Source: a virus. Taken from it: a DNA stretch of 28,400 nt. Positions 16,598 to 23,038 of the stretch are shown one piece after another. The notes beneath the pieces were generated by a model. It was not told the DNA's origin. It saw nothing but the letters and a program-made list of their open reading frames with translations, and searched no databases. The translations under genes were made by a program, and so were the position numbers. Location of the stretch: positions 1-28,400 of IMG/VR virus record IMGVR_UViG_3300009506_000973; one strand, written 5' to 3'. Each line of letters starts with the position of its first letter. The first letter of the stretch is position 1.

Positions 16598-16932
16598 TTG
16601 GCCGGATTGCCCTTTACGGTTGTAAATGCTGGAACATCTTTAGTCACGACTGCGCCAGCACCAATTATGGCTCCCTCACCGATATTTATTCCTGGCAATA
16701 TCGTTGCGTTGGCTCCAATAACTGCGTTGTCCCCGACTATTGTTGGAGGGCCGTTTTTCCACGCTCCGTTTGACGGCGGATATTTGTCGTTTGTAAAACA
16801 GGCATGGGGGCCGATAAAGACGTTGTTTCCGATAATCACATTGTCAGGTATAAACGCAAATGCCTGGATTTTGCACCCGTCCCCGATTTTGACATCCGGT
16901 CCAATAAAAACGTATTCATAAATTTTGTTCAT
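16594..16932 (-). CDS. Left-handed beta-helix N-acetyltransferase (WlbB/WbpD-like), short
   Basis: Hexapeptide repeats run through almost the whole 112-residue chain (I-G-P-D-V-K, I-G-D-G-C-K, I-G-N-N-V-F, V-G-D-N-A-V, I-G-A-N-A-T, I-G-E-G-A-I, I-G-A-G-A-V) and end with T-K-D-V-P and G-N-P-A-K, as in sugar N-acetyltransferases. The H-A-C-F-T-N-D segment (about 53-59) fits the WlbB/WbpD/QdtC-type enzymes that acetylate a 3-amino sugar. It is adjacent to the WlbA-like dehydrogenase, as in LPS loci, which supports that reading. The chain is shorter than the usual 180-190 residues, and the family's C-terminal extension is missing. ATG at 16932 with AGGA 7 bases upstream; a longer in-frame start at 17025 has no ribosome site and overlaps the LpxD-like gene. 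Confidence 0.78.
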   Translation of the reverse strand: MNKIYEYVFIGPDVKIGDGCKIQAFAFIPDNVIIGNNVFIGPHACFTNDKYPPSNGAWKNGPPTIVGDNAVIGANATILPGINIGEGAIIGAGAVVTKDVPAFTTVKGNPAK

Positions 16933-17566
16933 AACTATTCCTGTTTTTAAGAACCTTCGCCGGATTTCCAATAACCACATCCCCAGGGGACACATCCCTG
17001 ATAACGTTTGCCCCGACTCCCACAAGCGCGTAGTCGCCTATCCTTACTTTATTCATAATCGTTGCGCTTAGTCCGATCCACACCTTTTCCCCAACGACAA
17101 CGCCACCGCCAAACTTCGTGCCAGCAGCAATGCAGCTTCGTGCGCCAATGTTGCAGTTATGCGCAATATGAACATGGTCGTCAATCTTAACATAATCTCC
17201 AACCACCGTATCTTCGATTGTCCCCTGACAAACTGTCGTCAGTGCCCCAATCTCGACGTTGTTCCCAATTATTACACCCCCGGTATGTCCTATGGCAACT
17301 GGAGTTAGATCTTCCATAAACCCGAATGAGAATCCCTTGCTACCTATTACAGCACCGGACTTTATCAAGCATCCATTCCCGACAGCAACCCGGCCACGTA
17401 TCACAACATTGTCTTCAATCACAACGTTGTTTCCGATGAAAACGCCGTCCCAATCAATTGAACAATTGCTTCCAATTTTAAACTGCTTTTCCGCTCTTGG
17501 AAGATACTTTGTGCGGTCTACAGCGAACCTTAACCTGGATTCTATGTATTCGTTTACAGTCGGCAT
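16916..17566 (-). CDS. LpxD-like N-acyltransferase (left-handed beta-helix)
   Basis: This 216-residue protein has about ten hexapeptide turns. The pattern H-T-G-G-V-I-I-G-N-N-V-E-I-G (94-107), followed by Q-G-T-I-E-D-T-V-V-G-D-Y-V-K-I-D-D and H-V-H-I-A-H-N-C-N-I-G (131-141), is characteristic of UDP-3-O-acylglucosamine N-acyltransferase LpxD and its relatives, with the catalytic His in the H-I-A-H-N segment. The N-terminal uridine-binding domain of true LpxD is largely missing, so it is more likely an N-acyltransferase of a related sugar than a lipid A enzyme. It ends G-N-P-A-K like O-/N-acetyltransferases. The ATG at 17566 is chosen because AGGAG stands just upstream. It overlaps the end of the PIG-L gene by 13 bases, so the deacetylase and acyltransferase are made together. 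A free amine produced by PIG-L would be its natural substrate. Confidence 0.82.
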   Translation of the reverse strand: MPTVNEYIESRLRFAVDRTKYLPRAEKQFKIGSNCSIDWDGVFIGNNVVIEDNVVIRGRVAVGNGCLIKSGAVIGSKGFSFGFMEDLTPVAIGHTGGVIIGNNVEIGALTTVCQGTIEDTVVGDYVKIDDHVHIAHNCNIGARSCIAAGTKFGGGVVVGEKVWIGLSATIMNKVRIGDYALVGVGANVIRDVSPGDVVIGNPAKVLKNRNSYEQNL

Positions 17567-18180
17567 ATTCTCCTGTAATTCGCAAAGCACTCAGCGTATT
17601 CAGCGCCTATTTGCGCACCACGTACCCGAGCAAGCCCGTAAACAAATTGGGCGTCGAAATAGTGCCTATCCTGATGCTGAGATTTGTATTGAAACAATGC
17701 AAGCCACTTTTGACGGACATCCTGTTCTGAAATTACAGAAAATGCCTGGGACTGAAAATTCAGGTTGTTCCATAGAATTTCGTATCCCATAAGATCAGTT
17801 TTTTTAAATGCCCTAAACGCTTCTTCTGCGACCACTTTATGATCTTGGTGCATGTCGTCAAGGCATGGAACGAATACGGCATCCGGCATATATTCGTCGC
17901 GTATGTCGATCATGTTCTGTAAAACATCCTGCCTGTAGCTATGCAGTCGTCTATGTGGATAGTCATATACCTTTGTTTGAGATATTCCAAGAACTGTGTT
18001 GGCATCTTGGAATTCTATCTTGCGAGTATGTTTCCCAATTGATTTTCGGCCTATGTTTTCGGATGCCGTAAAAAGAACGTGGACGACATCAGCTCCCGAC
18101 TTGACCAATCGCCAAAGCGTAGCACCACAGCCCATCTCCGCATCATCTGGGTGCGGCGAAAATACCAAGATTCTTTTCAT
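17554..18180 (-). CDS. PIG-L/LmbE-family N-deacetylase
   Basis: The 208-residue product has the zinc-site motif S-P-H-P-D-D-A-E at 8-15, with H10, D12 and D13, and the second metal site L-D-D-M-H-Q-D-H at 107-114, with H111 and H114. Members of this family hydrolyse the N-acetyl group of GlcNAc-containing substrates (GlcNAc-PI, mycothiol and antibiotic or LPS sugars). The length matches the family and the catalytic residues are present. The ATG at 18180 starts at the hydrophobic first strand (M-K-R-I-L-V-F-S), and an in-frame ATG 42 bases upstream has no better ribosome site. It overlaps the methyltransferase gene by 38 bases and the LpxD-like gene by 13, forming a tight deacetylation and re-acylation pair. 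Confidence 0.9.
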   Translation of the reverse strand: MKRILVFSPHPDDAEMGCGATLWRLVKSGADVVHVLFTASENIGRKSIGKHTRKIEFQDANTVLGISQTKVYDYPHRRLHSYRQDVLQNMIDIRDEYMPDAVFVPCLDDMHQDHKVVAEEAFRAFKKTDLMGYEILWNNLNFQSQAFSVISEQDVRQKWLALFQYKSQHQDRHYFDAQFVYGLARVRGAQIGAEYAECFANYRRICRL

Positions 18181-18787
18181 GCGTGTCTTTCTTGGCTTCA
18201 AATACCATGTATGGCATTCCAAATGCCCCGTAAATAAAGTGCCAAAAACCCTTTATCCCCAAATACTCTAAAAACCTCAATAACTCACCCTTCCCCACAG
18301 ACCTTTCAAATGAACCTTTCCCGTGATCCGTAAAACTGTAAAGCGGGATGTTGCCAAATATGTAAAAATTGGGGTTTGAAAGCTCCCAAATTTTTTCCGC
18401 TATTCTGTGGTCGTCATTGAAATGTTCGAAGCTGTCCAAAAACCAAAATGCGTCAAACTTTTTGTCTGTCTTAAATTCGTAAAAATCTGTGCTCTCAGCA
18501 TTCAAACCGTTTCTTTGAGCGAATCCGATTGCCGATTCTGCCAAATCAATGCCGTGCCAATTGTCTGTAAATCCGTCCCCCCATATACTTCTTAGTGCCA
18601 ATGCGTGTATCCCAGTTCCGCATCCGACATCCAATATTTTTAAATTCTTATAATACGGTCGCTTTGAAATCTCCTTCATAACGATTTTCATCTTATCGAA
18701 ATTCATTTTAACATGACCGGAATCAATAATCCTGTCCTGCCAAATTTTATCCCAATATTCCTTTTGAGTGTCTATCCCAGCAAACAT
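18143..18787 (-). CDS. SAM-dependent class I methyltransferase
   Basis: Residues 49-60 read L-K-I-L-D-V-G-C-G-T-G-I, a clear SAM-binding motif I. An H-G-I-D-L-A strand end follows at about 78-83, and F-W-F-L-D-S-F-E-H-F (about 112-121) matches the post-motif strand of small-molecule or sugar methyltransferases such as UbiG/Methyltransf_11 relatives. The ATG lies inside the end of the preceding glycosyltransferase gene (16-base overlap), with GGAG 11 bases upstream. Context points to O- or N-methylation of the sugar, not of DNA: there is no DNA-methylase D/NPPY-type motif. The exact substrate is unknown. Confidence 0.85.
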   Translation of the reverse strand: MFAGIDTQKEYWDKIWQDRIIDSGHVKMNFDKMKIVMKEISKRPYYKNLKILDVGCGTGIHALALRSIWGDGFTDNWHGIDLAESAIGFAQRNGLNAESTDFYEFKTDKKFDAFWFLDSFEHFNDDHRIAEKIWELSNPNFYIFGNIPLYSFTDHGKGSFERSVGKGELLRFLEYLGIKGFWHFIYGAFGMPYMVFEAKKDTHEKNLGIFAAPR

Positions 18788-19833
18788 TTATAAAGTTGCT
18801 CCAATTTATGAATGTGGTTATCCATAATAAAATGCTGCCTTACTTTGACAAGTTGTTTCCGGCATTCTCGGTGCTCTCGCCATCTATCGCGTAGTTCTTC
18901 GATAGATTCAACGGTTATCCCGATTCCGTGTTCTTCTATGAATTCAGAACTATGCTTGGCGTTAATTGCCACGGTCGGAACCAATGCGCCCATATAATCA
19001 AATAATTTGTTTGGGAACGCTACTTCCCATTCAGGAGTATGGAATATGTTGCCGATCAAACCCCAATCATGCCTTGAAATCGCTGGGATTAGCTTATCAT
19101 AAACGCGCCCTTCATGCAAGAACGCAACGCTTTGATATAACTTCTGAAATTCCTCATTAGATGTAATCGGGCCATAAATGTGAAAATCAACTCCAGCTTT
19201 TGCAGCGCTGTGTGCCAGTTCCTCATAGTCCGAATACCGAAAACCCCTCAGGTCTGGGTTTTTTGCGATCTTTGACTTCAGGTCCACGCGGCCCTGATAC
19301 ACAAGACCGCCAAGCCAACCATCTGTTTTGTATTGATAAAACGTAAGCGGTAGATATGACGGAAGAATAAGATGCGGTTGTTCAAGTGCGAATTCGTTTA
19401 GGATTATGTTTGCGAACGGACGCGACGGAAACACAAGGGCGTCTGCAAGCTGAAAATTGTTTCGCTCCTCTGTCTGCACTCTAAAAACAAAATTGCCCCG
19501 ATCACGCTGTTCAAGTTCTTCTTCAGGTGTCATTCGCGCCAGATAAGAGTCGTGAACGTCTAACACAACTGGTTTGTCACAGCGTTCTTTTATCATCGTG
19601 ACAAACCAACTTGGCTCGTTATGACAATGAAACAGGTCTACGTGAGGGGCATATTTCTCGATTGCTTCTATGTAATGATTAAGGCCGACTGCGTATGAAA
19701 AACTATCGTAGGCTTCGTAAAAAGAGGGAAGCGCCTTGGCTATCATGTGTACCTTGTGGCCACGGCGCAAGAGTGGTATCGCCTGTTTCTGACATCGAAT
19801 ACAGGCGTGGCCGCTTACAAAACAGATTTCCAT
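18772..19833 (-). CDS. GT-B fold glycosyltransferase (first gene of the sugar cassette)
   Basis: 353 residues with GT4-like organisation. The N-terminal half starts M-E-I-C-F-V-S-G-H-A-C-I-R-C-Q-K-Q-A-I-P and has H-V-D-L-F-H-C-H-N-E (about 64-73) and V-V-L-D-V-H-D-S (about 88-95). The C-terminal half has F-P-N-K-L-F-D-Y-M-G-A-L-V-P-T-V-A (about 272-288), the donor-binding strip of the family. An AGGGAG ribosome site precedes the ATG. The gene starts about 20 bases after a GC-rich hairpin that ends the capsid gene block, and its end overlaps the methyltransferase gene. The donor is probably one of the sugars prepared by the cassette; the acceptor is unknown. Confidence 0.85.
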   Translation of the reverse strand: MEICFVSGHACIRCQKQAIPLLRRGHKVHMIAKALPSFYEAYDSFSYAVGLNHYIEAIEKYAPHVDLFHCHNEPSWFVTMIKERCDKPVVLDVHDSYLARMTPEEELEQRDRGNFVFRVQTEERNNFQLADALVFPSRPFANIILNEFALEQPHLILPSYLPLTFYQYKTDGWLGGLVYQGRVDLKSKIAKNPDLRGFRYSDYEELAHSAAKAGVDFHIYGPITSNEEFQKLYQSVAFLHEGRVYDKLIPAISRHDWGLIGNIFHTPEWEVAFPNKLFDYMGALVPTVAINAKHSSEFIEEHGIGITVESIEELRDRWREHRECRKQLVKVRQHFIMDNHIHKLEQLYKCLLG

Positions 19834-19852
19834 AACTCTCCCTTTGTTATGA

Positions 19853-19879
19853 CCGGACGGCCACAGAATGACCGTCCGG
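19853..19879 (-). other. GC-rich stem-loop between the capsid genes and the sugar cassette
   Basis: An 8-bp perfect stem (CCGGACGG at 19853-19860 pairing with CCGTCCGG at 19872-19879) with an 11-base loop. The minus-strand sequence after it is TCATAAC, not a T-tract, so it is unlikely to be a complete intrinsic terminator. It may stabilise the 3' end of the capsid mRNA, or slow ribosomes or polymerase before the sugar genes. Confidence 0.7.
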
Positions 19880-19890
19880 GTTGTTTGGTA

Positions 19891-20427
19891 TTACACCTGC
19901 CACTTGGTAGAAGTGTCATACTTTCGCACCCAATCAATGAAGAACGAAAGTGTTCCACCTCCGAGGATGGTTCCAACAGCGGCAGCAACAGTTCCATCGT
20001 CGCTGTTTGGAGTCGCAAGAAAGATAGTCACAAAGCGTCCCGCTTCGATTTCAGCCGAAGACGGGGTAATGTCGCTTGCAATGCCAAATCTTGCGGTTCG
20101 TCCACCGGCCCCACAAATTACATGGGTTGATCCGAGCATCGTTGACCTTGCGGTTCCAGAAGAATTCGATTTGTAAAATTCAACCGGAATGCGCTGGCGC
20201 TTCACGCTACCAGTACCGTTGTCGGCGCTGGCAAGTGTTGCACAAACAAAGGCACCCATTTTTTTAACCGCAATCGGGCCTTTCGGATACCACCGGGCGA
20301 CAACAGATTCAGTCGTGCCGGAAGCAATTGTAAATCCGCTGGCACATTCACCGCCGTACTTTCTCGGAAGCCCAAACCAAGTTCGCTCAATAACTCCGAA
20401 CTTTGCATCATCATATGTGTTAGGCAT
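19891..20427 (-). CDS. Small virion protein following the capsid gene (possible decoration protein)
   Basis: The 178-residue protein is Gly/Ala/Thr/Ser-rich and probably beta-structured, with a hydrophobic G-T-V-A-A-A-V-G-T-I-L-G-G-G segment near residues 144-157. I recognise no family. A strong ribosome site (AAGGAGGT) before the ATG predicts high expression, as expected for a structural protein made in many copies. It lies between the major capsid gene (28-base gap) and the sugar cassette. A head-decoration or head-tail role is the natural guess, and its surface-exposed Ser/Thr-rich character would make it a possible glycan acceptor. Both roles are inferences from place and composition. Confidence 0.75.
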   Translation of the reverse strand: MPNTYDDAKFGVIERTWFGLPRKYGGECASGFTIASGTTESVVARWYPKGPIAVKKMGAFVCATLASADNGTGSVKRQRIPVEFYKSNSSGTARSTMLGSTHVICGAGGRTARFGIASDITPSSAEIEAGRFVTIFLATPNSDDGTVAAAVGTILGGGTLSFFIDWVRKYDTSTKWQV

Positions 20428-20454
20428 CTATTTTTACCTCCTTCAGTGCCGTTT

Positions 20455-21399
20455 TTATGAGGTCGAACCCCACTTCACGATTCTTGCCTGTGCGACCGCA
20501 GTATGAACGATCCCGAATCCGCCCAAATAATACCAGGCGACACCTTTTGAACGTCCGTAGTCGCTGGGGATCTTGCCGCGCATTTCTTCCGGCACCGCAA
20601 TTGCCTCTGCAACCGTATCTTCTCCAAAGAAGAAAATCCAGTCACTGTTTGTCCATCCAGCCTTGGCGATGTTGGTTTGCTCAACGTACCGGCAATTCTC
20701 ATACCTTCCGATTTCACCGTTGGCAATCATCGCAAAACCCTCTGGGGTGTACTGATGGATGCTTTCCAGGTTGTTCTTGAAAGTCCGAATTGTCGTCGGC
20801 CACGTTAGGGCATAATAATCGTCATTCACATAGGGCGGAATATTGCGCTCTTTGAGAACGTCGATAATCGCTTTGGCATGGCTGTTGTTAAACGCGCAGG
20901 TCGAACTGATCTTGCTGGCAACCGTCGAGTTGGTTGTCAGCGTGACAGCGGAAGTGGACGTGCCGGAAGTCGGCTGAATCCACAACGGGGTCAGGTTGAA
21001 CTGCGCATGTGCCAAGATGTCGAAGGCTTTCTTGGCGTCGTTTTTCAGAACCTTGTTGATAATCTCCGTCACTGGATGTTCGCTAAGATTGTCCAGTTTT
21101 TGAGAGAACGGAACGCTGTTTCCAGCCTCCGTAATTGTCAGGGTTCCTTGTGTGATTGTGAAATTGCTTTCAGGCATGGTGTTGGTTTCAGCCAACGTTG
21201 TGCCTTGAGTCGCAATATCGCTATAAACATTCCAATGGTAGGTATCGCCCTTTGATTTGCCCTGCTGAGATGCGTCCTTTACGTCGCAAAATTGGCGGAA
21301 CTTGACTAGCGGCTGTACCGCCATTCTCAGCTTTTTGGACAGGTTAAGGGCATACATATAGCCGCCAAGAGAACTGACGGCCCAAAGCTGTCCACTCAT
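20455..21399 (-). CDS. Major capsid protein, HK97 fold, N4 gp56-like family
   Basis: The 314-residue protein has the layout of the N4-gp56 major capsid family: a strand-rich N-terminal arm (W-N-V-Y-S-D-I-A-T near 56-64), a T-L-A-E-T-N-T-M-P-E segment (68-77), then T-I-T-E-A-G-N-S-V-P-F-S-Q-K-L-D-N-L-S (about 88-106), a long helix (I-I-N-K-V-L-K-N-D-A-K-K-A-F-D), and a C-terminal strand region with P-E-E-M-R-G-K-I-P-S-D-Y-G. It is shorter than N4 gp56 (about 400 residues), as in many environmental relatives. It comes right after the scaffold gene and has a GGAGG ribosome site 10 bases before the ATG. The gene is the core of the head module and its product assembles the shell around the scaffold. 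Confidence 0.88.
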   Translation of the reverse strand: MSGQLWAVSSLGGYMYALNLSKKLRMAVQPLVKFRQFCDVKDASQQGKSKGDTYHWNVYSDIATQGTTLAETNTMPESNFTITQGTLTITEAGNSVPFSQKLDNLSEHPVTEIINKVLKNDAKKAFDILAHAQFNLTPLWIQPTSGTSTSAVTLTTNSTVASKISSTCAFNNSHAKAIIDVLKERNIPPYVNDDYYALTWPTTIRTFKNNLESIHQYTPEGFAMIANGEIGRYENCRYVEQTNIAKAGWTNSDWIFFFGEDTVAEAIAVPEEMRGKIPSDYGRSKGVAWYYLGGFGIVHTAVAQARIVKWGSTS

Positions 21400-21433
21400 A
21401 TTCTTTAAGCCTCCATAGCTTAAATTGTTTGTG

Positions 21434-22579
21434 TTATACCCGGCTACCCGGTCTGGAAGCCCGCATTTGCGCTATGACCTCCCTTGGTGTTTCGGGCTTT
21501 TCTTCCTTTGCCTGTGATTCTGTCTTTGCGTTGACCGATTCGATGTTGTCAATTTTACGTTTGACTTCCACGCGCCCCTTGAAATTTTCAGGGTTGGCTT
21601 CTACTGTGGGAATCGGAGCCGTTGCCGCTGGGGGATTTTCGACCGTCACGCGGTGAGCGGCGTCTTTTATCTTTAGATCCCAGCCAAGGTACTTTCTGAT
21701 GGTATCGCCAGCCTCTTTGTAGGTGTTCCAATCAAGGTCCGACCTTTTGTCTTCATGTATTAGCTTGTTTGCCTCAGCTTGAACGAGCTGGCGCGCTCTC
21801 AAATCGTCCCACAAATCTTTGTAGCCTCCTCTTTCCGGGGCTTCCATCGTGAATTTATCAAATATTTCCTTCTTCCGAATCTTGGTCCACGTTTTTTCCA
21901 CAACAGCATCCTCATTGAGGGTAGCTTGTTGCTCATGTTGTGGCGCACCCTTCGCGTCGTAATAGGCTTCCTGAGCGTTGAGATATGCTTCCCTGGCCGA
22001 AGACTGGTCTTCTTCCTCCTGGTATTGCAATGAATACTCATAGTCTTTCAGGGCCTTATTCATGGCGGTGCGCAATTCTTTTAAATCTGATTTCGGTTCT
22101 GCCTTGGGTTCAGGTTTTTTGACTTCAGGTTCGGGTTCGTCTTCGGTCATAGCCTTAATAAGGGTTTGAAGTTCGGCCCTCATTGTCTCGACTGATTTTT
22201 TGATTTCAGACGCCTCACGAAGCCTGCGTTCGGCAGCGAGTTCCATCTGGTACGCGGCGACTCCGCCATGCTCGTCAACCTCTGTCTTCGGCTTAACGAT
22301 TTCCTCACCGTAAACCTTGAGCTTGACAAATTCTGGTTTTTCCGGCTCAGGCTCTATTTCCTTTTCCGGCCCTGGCGCTTCGTCTTCTTGTCCCGTGGTT
22401 TCTTTTGCTGCTTCTGCTTCTGCTTCTTTGATTTCGTCTTCATTCTCGTCCTTTACCTCAAGTCCTGATTCTCGAAGATGCTCCTCTGCCACGCGGTCAG
22501 CAATGGCTTCCAGATCCTTGGTGTGCTTGTTGGCAACCGGGGATTCTTTCTCGGGAGTTTCCTTTTTCTTTCTTGACAT
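21434..22579 (-). CDS. Capsid scaffolding protein
   Basis: The 381-residue protein is highly charged, Glu/Lys-rich and low in aromatic residues in its first half, with Pro/Glu-rich linkers and a predicted coiled coil at about residues 110-150. This is the usual appearance of phage scaffolding proteins, which guide shell assembly and then leave. The C-terminal tail is basic (R-A-S-R-P-G-S-R-V), suited to contact the capsid's acidic inner face. Its place between portal and capsid genes fits. The start at 22579 is chosen because GGAGG stands 5-6 bases upstream; a longer in-frame start at 22651 would lie inside the branched hairpin. No protease motif was found. Confidence 0.85.
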   Translation of the reverse strand: MSRKKKETPEKESPVANKHTKDLEAIADRVAEEHLRESGLEVKDENEDEIKEAEAEAAKETTGQEDEAPGPEKEIEPEPEKPEFVKLKVYGEEIVKPKTEVDEHGGVAAYQMELAAERRLREASEIKKSVETMRAELQTLIKAMTEDEPEPEVKKPEPKAEPKSDLKELRTAMNKALKDYEYSLQYQEEEDQSSAREAYLNAQEAYYDAKGAPQHEQQATLNEDAVVEKTWTKIRKKEIFDKFTMEAPERGGYKDLWDDLRARQLVQAEANKLIHEDKRSDLDWNTYKEAGDTIRKYLGWDLKIKDAAHRVTVENPPAATAPIPTVEANPENFKGRVEVKRKIDNIESVNAKTESQAKEEKPETPREVIAQMRASRPGSRV

Positions 22580-22619
22580 AAAACCTCCAAGGTTCGATAA
22601 TTGGTTGTAAACGGCAAAC

Positions 22620-22677
22620 AAAAAAGGGACTTGGAAGCATTGCTTTCGCAATCGGGAGACGCTCCCAACGTCCCTTT
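22620..22677 (-). terminator. Branched terminator-like RNA structure (three-way junction) before the scaffold gene
   Basis: On the minus strand an outer 8-bp stem (AAAGGGAC/GTCCCTTT, plus positions 22623-22630 with 22670-22677) encloses two separate hairpins: GGGAG/CTCCC (22654-22666) and ATTGC/GCAAT (22639-22652) with a GAAA tetraloop. A run of T residues follows (22620-22625 read as T's). This is more elaborate than a simple terminator. Confidence 0.75.
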
Positions 22678-22732
22678 AGTGTCTGTCCCTGAAGCAGAGT
22701 GGCCGCTCGTGAATCAGGTTAGCCGAACTGTA

Positions 22733-23038
22733 TCATGTATCCGAAATCTGCTCCATTTCGTGTTGTTTTTCGAGAAGCGCAAGCGCCTGTTCTCCGCGCT
22801 TTATGGCCTCTGCTATCCAAATCAAAGCCTTTTCCGCTGCCTGAATTTTTAACTGAAGGTCTCTTACGATCCCTGTATTGGACGCATCGCAAAACTTTAA
22901 TTGCGCCGTGTATTTCTCGGACTCCTCAAGCGATTGATTGATAAGCCATTGACCAAGCCCGGATTTCCAAAACTTGTCGGCATCCTCGCCAAGAATTACA
23001 GCCTCGTAAAGCCTAGCCTTGCTGTCCTGCTGCTGCAT
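22733..23038 (-). CDS. Small helical protein between portal and scaffold, unknown
   Basis: A 101-residue charged, all-helical protein (Glu/Lys/Gln/Ala-rich). I recognise no family. It starts at an ATG at 23038 inside the end of the portal gene (26-base overlap), with GGGGAG about 13 bases upstream, a loose spacing. An in-frame TTG at 23059 has no clear ribosome site of its own. Genes of this size between portal and scaffold are common in podoviruses and usually remain hypothetical. It ends about 55 bases before the branched terminator-like structure. Confidence 0.75.
   Translation of the reverse strand: MQQQDSKARLYEAVILGEDADKFWKSGLGQWLINQSLEESEKYTAQLKFCDASNTGIVRDLQLKIQAAEKALIWIAEAIKRGEQALALLEKQHEMEQISDT

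Noticed and set aside
18143-18787. DNA methyltransferase for restriction evasion
   Set aside because: The protein lacks DNA-methylase catalytic motifs and lies in a sugar gene context, so a sugar or small-molecule substrate is more likely.
22580-22651. Longer N terminus for the scaffold protein
   Set aside because: The extension reads through the branched hairpin and T-tract, and the ATG at 22579 has a GGAGG site.
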